This document shows, one piece after another, positions 13,848 to 19,353 of a stretch of 19,353 nt of DNA. The notes under the pieces were generated by a model. It was given only the letters and a program-made list of their open reading frames with translations. It was not told the origin of the DNA and searched no databases. The DNA comes from DASUAS01 sp036271015 (GTDB taxonomy: Bacteria; Actinomycetota; Acidimicrobiia; IMCC26256; DASPTH01), in assembly GCA_036271015.1 (NCBI GenBank), contig DATBBL010000079.1, positions 1-19,353 of the forward strand, in the 5' to 3' direction. The stretch's first letter is position 1; every line of letters begins with the position of its first letter. The translations under genes and the position numbers were made by a program.

Positions 13848-14579
13848 ATGACGGCGCCGACGAGGTTGTCGGCACCGAGGTCCTCTGCCATCATCTCCGG
13901 CGCTGTGGTCACCAAGCCGGTCGTGGTGCTGTTCGACGTCGACGAGACGCTGGTGCACACCGGCGGCGCCGGGGCACGGAGCTGGAACGCCGCGTTCGAG
14001 AAGGTCTACGGGTTACCGGCCGACATCGGGCAGCACACCTCGGCCGGCGAGACCGATCCGCAGGTGGCGCGGGAGACGTTCCGCGGTGTCCTCGGGCGCG
14101 AGCCGGTCGGCGACGAGCTCGACCCGCTCTACGCCCAGTACCTCCTCCACATGAGCGACGACATCTGGAGCTCCGCCGAGTACCGGATGCTGCCCGGGGC
14201 CGATCAGGTGCTGCAGCGTCTCATCGACGCCGGCGTCATCCTCGGGATCGTGTCGGGCGCGATGGAGGGCGCGGCACGGACCAAGCTGATGCCGGCGAAC
14301 CTGAACCGGTTCTTCCTCTTCGGTGCGTACGGCTCCGACTCGCCCGACCGGCCCGAGCTGACTCGCATCGCGATCGAGAAGGCGGCCCACCTGCACGGAG
14401 ATCTGGCGCCGCAGGACGTGTTCGTCGTCGGCGACACGCCCCTCGACATCGCGGCGGCGCAGGGTGCGGGCGCGGTGTCGGTCGGAGTCGCCACCGGCAA
14501 GTACGCCAAGGGCGAGCTCGAGGGGGCGGGCGCGACGCACGTGCTCGGGTCGCTGGAGGACCCGTTCCCGGGCCTCTGA
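13848..14579 (+). CDS. HAD-family hydrolase (phosphoglycolate phosphatase-like)
   Basis: 243 residues. All four HAD motifs are visible: I, VLFDVDETLVH with Asp30 and Asp32; II, GIVSG with Ser136; III, Lys178 in IAIEKA; IV, FVVGDTPLDIAAAQGAG with Asp196 and Asp200. A helical cap follows motif I (about 40-120), as in subfamily I phosphatases such as phosphoglycolate phosphatase and beta-phosphoglucomutase. The second motif I position is followed by Glu-Thr rather than the common Gly-Thr. The substrate cannot be told. The start is uncertain: ATG 13848 has a close GGAG, while GTG 13905 would remove a 19-residue non-conserved lead and start just before the first strand. A hairpin follows the stop. 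Confidence 0.9.
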   Translation: MTAPTRLSAPRSSAIISGAVVTKPVVVLFDVDETLVHTGGAGARSWNAAFEKVYGLPADIGQHTSAGETDPQVARETFRGVLGREPVGDELDPLYAQYLLHMSDDIWSSAEYRMLPGADQVLQRLIDAGVILGIVSGAMEGAARTKLMPANLNRFFLFGAYGSDSPDRPELTRIAIEKAAHLHGDLAPQDVFVVGDTPLDIAAAQGAGAVSVGVATGKYAKGELEGAGATHVLGSLEDPFPGL

Positions 14580-14607
14580 GGAGCACGGGCACGACCGGCC
14601 GCTTGCC

Positions 14608-14632
14608 CTGCCGCCGAGGCGACGGGCGGCAG
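14608..14632 (+). terminator. Hairpin terminator after the HAD gene
   Basis: CTGCCGCC (14608-14615) pairs perfectly with GGCGGCAG (14625-14632) around a 9-base loop, 28 bases past the stop. It directly abuts repeat copy B. No T-tract. Confidence 0.5.
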
Positions 14633-14633
14633 T

Positions 14634-14765
14634 GTCGGGCCCGGGCAGGGCGGTCGACTATCCAGGCAAGAGCCCAACCCGGTAGCAACACCCCGGGCCC
14701 GACGCCGCGACCCTCACCTCATGCAGATGAGACCGTCATGACCACACCGGTAGCGCCCCCGCCCG
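14634..14765. repeat. Structured repeat, copy B (132 bp)
   Basis: Same architecture as copy A: perfect 12-bp stem GTCGGGCCCGGG (14634-14645) with CCCGGGCCCGAC (14692-14703), a 46-base interior with hairpin GGC-AAGA-GCC, then 23 bases to ATGAGACC (14727), and CATGA 11 bases after that ATG. It lies between the convergent HAD gene (plus) and the 46-residue membrane protein gene (minus), so neither strand has an obvious downstream gene. This argues against a simple riboswitch and for a dispersed structured repeat, terminator-like element or independent RNA. Confidence 0.7.
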
Positions 14766-14773
14766 CGTCGCCA

Positions 14774-14914
14774 CTACGTGTGGGCACCGCCGTCCCACAG
14801 CAACACGTACAGCGTGAACAAGATGGCCGCCGCGATGGTCACGCCGAAGAAGAGTGCGGCGAACCACGACCCTTCGTCGTCTCGCGATGCGGGCCCCTCG
14901 GTGCTCTCGGTCAT
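14774..14914 (-). CDS. 46-residue single-helix membrane protein
   Basis: Reads MTESTEGPASRDDEGS, then a transmembrane helix WFAALFFGVTIAAAILFTLY (17-36) continuing VLLW, and the short tail DGGAHT. GAGAGG lies 8 bases upstream of the ATG, which strongly supports the start. The acidic N-terminus and short tail are typical of small membrane-embedded regulators or subunits, but no family is recognised. The stop lies 8 bases from repeat copy B. It is downstream of the DNA ligase gene on the same strand, with a hairpin between them. Confidence 0.6.
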   Translation of the reverse strand: MTESTEGPASRDDEGSWFAALFFGVTIAAAILFTLYVLLWDGGAHT

Positions 14915-14960
14915 TTGGTCTGCCTCTCGCGGGGGAGGTACTTCGCGGCCAGCGTGTCAC

Positions 14961-14990
14961 CCTTCGCCCAGGGAGGACAAGGCGCGAAGG
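14961..14990 (-). terminator. Hairpin after the DNA ligase gene
   Basis: CCTTCGC (14961-14967) pairs with GCGAAGG (14984-14990), extendable to CACC/GGTG across a bulged base. It sits 22 bases beyond the ligase stop on the minus strand and before the 46-residue gene. Confidence 0.4.
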
Positions 14991-15012
14991 TGGTCGGCGG
15001 TGCCGACGGCTG

Positions 15013-15969
15013 TCAGGGGTTCTCGAGGGCGCGCTCCCGGACGACCTCCGCGGGGGGCTTGTCGTCGCGCAGCCCGAGAAAGCGCGCCTGACGCAGCCGA
15101 CCGTCGCTCGTCCACTCGGCGAAGCCGATCTGGGCGACCAATTCGGGGAGGGTCCAGTGCGTGCCGCGAGGGATGGGGCGCACATCGACGAACGGCGACT
15201 CCGGCGACTCCAGCTCTCGCAACCGCGCGCCAAGTCGGCGGAGCGTCGCCGCGGTGTAGCCGGTGCCGACTTTCCCCGCGTACTTCAGCCGGCCGTCGTC
15301 GTAGTAGCCGACGAGCAGCGCACCGAAGTCGGTCCGGCTGCCGGAGGGATCGGTGTAGCCGCCGATCACGAACTCCTGGCCCCAGACGCACTTCAGCTTC
15401 AGCCAGTCCTTCGAGCGGCCGCGGACGTACGGCGCCTCGGCACGTTTTGCGATCAGCCCCTCCCAGCCCGACCGGCACGCCGCGGCGAACCGGCGCTGGG
15501 AGTCGCCGCGCCACGCCTCGCTCAGTTGCAGCGCCGCGCTCGGCCGGATCGATCCCGCCAGCCGCGCCCGGCGCTCGATCAGCGGCCGGCCGGTGAGATC
15601 TTCGCCGTCGATCTCCAGAAGATCGAAGACGCAGAACACGACGGGAAAGGCGGCCACGTGGTCGGCGGAGGGGTTCGTCACCCCGAGACGCTGCTGGAGC
15701 CGGCTGAACGACGTCTGCTCTCCGTCGTACGCGACCACCTCCCCGTCCAGGAGGAGGTTCCGGACCTGCTGCGCGGCCACCGCCGCTCGGACCTCGGGGT
15801 AGGTACCGGTGAGGTCCCTCGCGGTGCGCGACTCCAGCCGCACGTCGGCGCCGTCGCGGCGCGCGACGCAGCGCTCGCCGTCGAACTTGCGCTCCAGCAG
15901 CCAGTCGTCGCCGAACTCGCGCCGGTTGGTGAGCGTCGCCAACATCAGGTCGATCGGCATGCCCCGCAT
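15013..15969 (-). CDS. ATP-dependent DNA ligase (LigC-like)
   Basis: 318 residues from ATG 15969, or 315 from ATG 15960 (used for numbering here). An adenylation domain is followed by an OB-fold and seals nicks in DNA. Nucleotidyltransferase motifs: I, ERKFDGER with Lys25 as the AMP-accepting lysine; LESRTARDLTG; III, LLLDGEVVAYDG (Glu74); IIIa, VVFCVFDLL; IV, EGLIAKR (Glu167, Lys172); V, DWLKLK. The OB domain starts near GQEFVIGGYTDP and includes YAGKVGTGYT. The length fits the stand-alone LigC type of actinobacteria rather than the multidomain LigD. No Ku, LigD polymerase or nuclease gene is in the window. The frame is open to 16263, but that part is antisense to the nitroreductase. Confidence 0.92.
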   Translation of the reverse strand: MRGMPIDLMLATLTNRREFGDDWLLERKFDGERCVARRDGADVRLESRTARDLTGTYPEVRAAVAAQQVRNLLLDGEVVAYDGEQTSFSRLQQRLGVTNPSADHVAAFPVVFCVFDLLEIDGEDLTGRPLIERRARLAGSIRPSAALQLSEAWRGDSQRRFAAACRSGWEGLIAKRAEAPYVRGRSKDWLKLKCVWGQEFVIGGYTDPSGSRTDFGALLVGYYDDGRLKYAGKVGTGYTAATLRRLGARLRELESPESPFVDVRPIPRGTHWTLPELVAQIGFAEWTSDGRLRQARFLGLRDDKPPAEVVRERALENP

Positions 15970-16126
15970 CGTCCCACAGCGGCGGGCGGCGCTCTCGTCC
16001 TGCTGCACCAAAGGCTTGGGGCAAAAGGGGCTCGCGGTCCAGGAGCTTGCGTGTCGTCGCGGTTCGGAACTAAGCCGAACCTGTTCCCGCGCCACTGAGC
16101 ACGCGCGTTCGACGAGCGGAGCACCC

Positions 16127-16762
16127 ATGTTCGACACCGCGATGACCGACGAGCTGCTCGCCACCACGCGCGCGGTCCGTCGGCGTCTCGATCTCGACCG
16201 ACCGGTCGACCCCGCGGTGATCCTCGACTGCATCGCGCTCGCGCAACAGGCCCCGACGGGCACGAACGCGCAGTCGTGGCGCTGGTTGGTGGTGACGGAG
16301 CCGGCGACGAAGTCCGCGCTGGCCGAGATCTACCGCGGCGGTTGCCTCAGCTACCTGCAGAAGGGCGTCGCCGAGGAAGAGGACCCGCAGACCCGACACG
16401 TGTACGAGAGCGCGCTGCAGCTCGCCAACACCATCGAACACGTGCCGGTGCTCGTCATCCCGTGCATCGAACGGCGATTCGACGGCGCGCCGCTCATCGC
16501 CGCCGCGACCGCGTTCGGCTCGATCCTCCCGGCCGCGTGGAGCTTCCTCCTCGCCCTGCGGTCGCGCGGGCTCGGCTCGGTGTGGACGACCGCGCACCTC
16601 TGGGACGAGTCCGACGCGGCGCGGATCCTGCGCATCCCGGACACCGTCACGCAGGTCGCGATGTTCCCGGTGGCGCACACCATCGGGACCGACTTCCAGC
16701 GGGCGAAGCGGCCACCGCCCGAGACGGTCACGTACTGGGAATCGTGGGGCGCGACGCGGTGA
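16127..16762 (+). CDS. Nitroreductase-family FMN-dependent oxidoreductase
   Basis: 211 residues. The N-terminal TTRAVRRRLD (13-22) supplies the arginines that bind FMN phosphate. QAPTGTNAQSWRWLVVTEP (41-59) and the C-terminal GLGSVWTT (148-155) complete the FMN site, with a hydrophobic helix AFGSILPAAWSFLLALRSRG between them. Members are homodimers that reduce nitro groups, quinones or enones with NAD(P)H, and some are flavin or deazaflavin enzymes. The start has GGAG about 6 bases upstream. The TGA stop overlaps the GTG start of the amidohydrolase (GTGA), so the two are probably co-translated and may act on related substrates. Confidence 0.93.
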   Translation: MFDTAMTDELLATTRAVRRRLDLDRPVDPAVILDCIALAQQAPTGTNAQSWRWLVVTEPATKSALAEIYRGGCLSYLQKGVAEEEDPQTRHVYESALQLANTIEHVPVLVIPCIERRFDGAPLIAAATAFGSILPAAWSFLLALRSRGLGSVWTTAHLWDESDAARILRIPDTVTQVAMFPVAHTIGTDFQRAKRPPPETVTYWESWGATR

Positions 16763-18156
16763 GCGGCCCCGTCCCACCGCTGCTCCGACCGCGCTCGTCG
16801 GACGAGTACGCGCCGGTGCCGTGGGACGCGCGCCTCCACCGCACCGCCGGCACCGTGGCCGCGACTGCGGACCGGCACGCTCACCGGCTGGGTATCACCA
16901 CCGAGGCGTACCACGGTGACCGCCGGGGCCTCGCCACCGCGTTGCGCGCCCTCGACGCCGAGGCGGGCGGCGGCTTCTTCCTGGTGCCGGTCGAGGCCGA
17001 GATCGACGCGGACGCCGCCGAGGACGCGTTCGCGTCGACCGGACCGGTCGTCGACGTGCAGACGCACCTCGTGGACCCCAACCGGTGGCACGGTGACGGC
17101 GCGGCCGCCCTCGCCGGATTCCTGAGCATGGTCGACCCCGACCGGTGGGCGACCGTCGACCCGCAGCTCCTCGACGCCGCCGCGTGGGCGGGCCACGTGT
17201 TCGGCGCCAGCGAGACCACGATCGCGCTGCTCACGTCGACCCCCGGTGGGGCCGACCACAACGTGCTGCTCAACCCGCAGATCGCCGCCGCCCGCGAGCT
17301 GGTCGACCGCTACGCGGGCACCGGTCGGGTGCTGACCCACTCGATCGTCCACCCGAACTTCGGGCCCCGGGAGCTCGATGCGATGGTGGAACGGCACGAC
17401 TCGCTGCGGCCATCGGGGTGGAAGTGCTATCCGCTCTACGGCCCGCCGACCGCGGCGTCGCCCACCGGTGGCTGGTTCCTCGACGACGACGAGATCGGCT
17501 TCCCGTTCCTCGAGCGCGTCCGAGCCTCCGGGACACGCGTCGTGGCCGTGCACAAGGGGTTGGGCGGTCCGATTCCTGCCGCCTCGCTGGCGGCCGCCTC
17601 ACCGCGCGACGTCGGGCCCGCGGCCGTCGCCTTCCCCGAGGTGAACTTCCTCGTGTACCACTCCGGCTACGAGCGCGACCCGGAACGCGAGGAGGCCGCG
17701 TTCGACCCGATCACGCCGACCGGCGTCGATCGTCTGGTCGCGAGCCTGGCTGCGGCCGGGGTGGCGCCGGGCGCCAACGTCTACGCCGAGCTCGGGAGCA
17801 CGTGGTACCTGATGCTCCGGCGACCGACCGAGGCCGCGCACGTGCTCGGCAAGCTGCTGCTCGCGGTCGGGCCCGAACGCATCGTCTGGGGCACGGATTC
17901 GATCTGGTACGGATCACCCCAGCCGCTCATCGACGCGTTCCGGACGTTCACGATCCCGAGCCGGATGCAGGAGGAGTTCGGCTACCCGCCGCTCACCGCC
18001 GAGATCAAGGCCGAGATCCTCGGGGTCAACGCCCGCGCGGTGTACGGGATCACCGACGACGACGTCGCGCGTGCGCGCGCCGACCGCGATCGGAATTGGG
18101 TGGAGTCGCTCCGCCCGGGCATCGCCGCCGCGGTCGCCGCCGCGGCTCCGGGCTGA
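16759..18156 (+). CDS. Amidohydrolase-2-type metal-dependent hydrolase
   Basis: 465 residues: an N-terminal helical part (1-95), then a TIM-barrel metal hydrolase. Likely metal and catalytic residues are DVQTHLVDP (His103, with Gln where the first His of HxH is usual), GWKCYPLYGP (Lys222), VAVHKGLG (His265), LVYHSGYE (His301) and IVWGTDSIWYG (Asp380). The block WKCY, then LDDDEIGFPFLERVR, then VHKGL is typical of a subgroup of uncharacterised amidohydrolases; decarboxylase-type chemistry is an alternative. The GTG start overlaps the nitroreductase stop. The frame is open back to 16276, but that is a shadow of the nitroreductase. It ends 7 bases from the convergent VOC gene, with no terminator seen between. 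Confidence 0.9.
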   Translation: MSGPVPPLLRPRSSDEYAPVPWDARLHRTAGTVAATADRHAHRLGITTEAYHGDRRGLATALRALDAEAGGGFFLVPVEAEIDADAAEDAFASTGPVVDVQTHLVDPNRWHGDGAAALAGFLSMVDPDRWATVDPQLLDAAAWAGHVFGASETTIALLTSTPGGADHNVLLNPQIAAARELVDRYAGTGRVLTHSIVHPNFGPRELDAMVERHDSLRPSGWKCYPLYGPPTAASPTGGWFLDDDEIGFPFLERVRASGTRVVAVHKGLGGPIPAASLAAASPRDVGPAAVAFPEVNFLVYHSGYERDPEREEAAFDPITPTGVDRLVASLAAAGVAPGANVYAELGSTWYLMLRRPTEAAHVLGKLLLAVGPERIVWGTDSIWYGSPQPLIDAFRTFTIPSRMQEEFGYPPLTAEIKAEILGVNARAVYGITDDDVARARADRDRNWVESLRPGIAAAVAAAAPG

Positions 18157-18163
18157 GACGGCC

Positions 18164-19057
18164 TCAGGCGCGCGGGTCGCCCGTCAGCACCCGGTCGGTG
18201 AAGCGGTACTCGCAGCCCCAGGTCTTCGCCAGGTCGAGCCGGACCTCGTGATCGGTCTGCTCCGCCACGCAGTCCTCGAGCAGGGTGAGCCACCGCGCCG
18301 CAGCCGCGACGTCGTGCACCGTGAAGGTCACGCCGGTGACCGATGGGCCGACCCGCTGCAGGTCGCGCGCGGCGACGCTGTCGCCGTCACCGGGATCCAG
18401 GAGCTCGACGACCGTGTCCTCACCCACCAGGAGGTGCCGGGAGCTGCCGCCCTCCACGGTCGCGGCCTGCTCGGGCAGCGGCGCCGCGTCGAGTACGTCG
18501 ACGTAGAACTTCTCCGCCGCCGCGAGGTCGTCCACCACGATCGTGATGTGCGACATCCGCCGCAGGCCCAGCGGATGGTTGCCCCAATACGCGTCCCGGA
18601 ACGCGGGCCACTCGGGACGAAAGCGTGGGTCGAGCTGCTCCCACGTGCCCCCGGCGGCGGGATGGAACTCGAGCATTCCGGGGGTGTCCTTCGGATGGCA
18701 GAACACCGTCGGCTGACCCGAGCCGCCGTCGGTGATGCGGACCCCCGCCTCCTCGAGCCGCTGCGCCAGGTCCTCGATGTGGTCGACGTAGAACGCCATG
18801 TTGTGGACGCGCGGGCCGAAGCGGTCGACGTACCGGAACCAGCTCGTCCTCGCGTCGCCGGGGCCCGGGAGGCACTCCATCGGCTCGATGGACGTCTCCG
18901 CGATGACGTAGATCGCCGCGTGCCGGTACCAGTGGTCGGACCAGTTCCGCATCATGCACAGCGGCGAGAACACCCGGTTGAAGAAGTACTCGGCGTCGCC
19001 GAGGCTGTCGACGAGCGGGGTGAGGTGGAACAGCTTCCCGATTCGGGCGCGCGGCAT
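18164..19057 (-). CDS. Two-domain VOC-family protein (ring-cleavage-dioxygenase or glyoxalase-like)
   Basis: 297 residues with two VOC modules. The first (about 8-132) has FHLTPLVDSL (His11), VHNMAFYVDHIEDLAQRLEE (His85) and GMLEFHP (Glu130), a His-His-Glu set that could bind one metal. The second (about 168-290) starts MSHITIVVDDLAAAEKFY (His170) and contains VVELLDP and GVTFTVHDVAAAARWL. This layout resembles extradiol dioxygenases or two-domain glyoxalase-like proteins; no specific reaction can be assigned. AGGAG lies 6 bases before ATG 19057, which rules out the longer frame to 19309. It is divergent from the molybdopterin enzyme and convergent with the amidohydrolase. Confidence 0.88.
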   Translation of the reverse strand: MPRARIGKLFHLTPLVDSLGDAEYFFNRVFSPLCMMRNWSDHWYRHAAIYVIAETSIEPMECLPGPGDARTSWFRYVDRFGPRVHNMAFYVDHIEDLAQRLEEAGVRITDGGSGQPTVFCHPKDTPGMLEFHPAAGGTWEQLDPRFRPEWPAFRDAYWGNHPLGLRRMSHITIVVDDLAAAEKFYVDVLDAAPLPEQAATVEGGSSRHLLVGEDTVVELLDPGDGDSVAARDLQRVGPSVTGVTFTVHDVAAAARWLTLLEDCVAEQTDHEVRLDLAKTWGCEYRFTDRVLTGDPRA

Positions 19058-19087
19058 TGGGGGCTCCTGTCTTCCTGACCAGGCCGG

Positions 19088-19135
19088 ATCGTAGGTTCGT
19101 GAGCGCGGGCGACCCCAGTGCGGGAGGGTTAGGGT
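19088..19135. promoter_or_regulatory. Divergent promoter region with two -10-like boxes
   Basis: On the plus strand, TAGGGT (19130-19135) ends 6 bases before GTG 19142, giving a leaderless transcript of the molybdopterin enzyme. On the minus strand, TACGAT (complement of 19088-19093) would give a leader of about 25 bases for the VOC gene, which has its own AGGAG. No clear -35 boxes are seen. Confidence 0.35.
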
Positions 19136-19141
19136 CAGCCG

Positions 19142-19353
19142 GTGGAACGGGAGGTCCTGTCGTACTGCCGGATCTGCGCCGCCGCCTGCGGGATCACCGT
19201 GACGGTCGACGGCGACCGGGTCCTCCGGGTGCGCGGCGACGCCGGCCACCCGGTGTCGCGGGGGTACGCCTGCGCCAAGGGCCGCGGCCTGCCGGCCTGG
19301 CACCACCACGAGGCGCGCCTCGACCAGCCGCGGGTGCGGGGACGGGAGGTCGG
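19142..19353 (+). CDS. Molybdopterin-dependent oxidoreductase, N-terminus only
   Basis: The visible 70 residues carry the Fe4S4 domain of the DMSO-reductase superfamily: YCRICAAACGITVTV and GYACAKG give Cys9-x2-Cys12-x3-Cys16-x27-Cys44, the classical spacing that also marks formate dehydrogenase and nitrate reductase relatives. The Lys after the last Cys (CAKG) is the conserved electron-relay position. No twin-arginine signal is seen, so a cytoplasmic enzyme is likelier. The GTG start is supported by the leaderless-type box 6 bases upstream. The rest lies outside the window, so the substrate is unknown. Confidence 0.9.
   Translation, partial: MEREVLSYCRICAAACGITVTVDGDRVLRVRGDAGHPVSRGYACAKGRGLPAWHHHEARLDQPRVRGREV

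Noticed and set aside
13145..15091. 648-codon plus-strand frame across the LLM, HAD and repeat regions
   Set aside because: It is antisense to the LLM gene and out of frame with the HAD gene. The long open frame is a GC-bias artefact.
1..19353. CRISPR arrays, tRNA or rRNA genes, transposases, integrases
   Set aside because: No regularly spaced direct repeats, cloverleaf or T-loop signatures, or DDE/recombinase motifs were seen by eye on either strand.

Overview
The window is GC-rich DNA with dense, short-spaced genes, many GTG starts, 4-base GTGA/ATGA/TTGA gene overlaps and TAnnnT boxes placed 6 bases before start codons (leaderless style). Together with two F420-type luciferase-like oxidoreductases, this points to an Actinomycetota genome, perhaps Acidimicrobiia or a relative. 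The phylum is a fair inference and the class is a guess. I saw no tRNA, rRNA, CRISPR array or insertion sequence.

Layout. 1-3044 (minus): a secreted arylsulfotransferase-family protein (ASST) overlapping a secreted sulfatase that runs off the left edge. 3172-4397 (plus): an acyl-CoA dehydrogenase behind a possible leaderless 11-codon upstream ORF. 4398-4847: non-coding, with a candidate promoter for a STAS-domain anti-sigma-factor antagonist (4848-5171) and then a small one-helix membrane protein (5387-5794). 5806-7080 is the accessory-looking part: a structured RNA candidate with two mutually exclusive helices, very small ORFs on both strands, and one copy of a 133-base structured repeat. 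7259-7453 is an orphan Flp pilin between strong hairpins. 7580-9873 (plus): LLM oxidoreductase, VOC protein and a multi-helix membrane protein whose N-terminus appears frame-broken. 10009-13798 (minus): a second LLM oxidoreductase and a large cyclase/NB-ARC-like ATPase. 13848-14579 (plus): a HAD phosphatase, followed by the second copy of the structured repeat. 14774-15969: a tiny membrane protein and a LigC-like ATP-dependent DNA ligase (minus). 16127-18156 (plus): a nitroreductase overlapping an amidohydrolase. 18164-19057 (minus): a two-domain VOC protein. 19142-end (plus): the start of a molybdopterin oxidoreductase.

How the genes fit together. The enzymes look like a peripheral catabolic and redox toolkit: sulfate-ester chemistry outside the cell, acyl-CoA oxidation, and F420/FMN/VOC/amidohydrolase chemistry on small organics. 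I cannot name one pathway. The most unusual content is non-coding. Two repeat copies about 7.9 kb apart each have a perfect 12-bp outer stem closing a 46-base interior, and both sit next to genes for tiny single-helix membrane proteins. A separate structured element at 5806-5929 looks like a switch. All folds, identities and small-ORF calls were made by eye.
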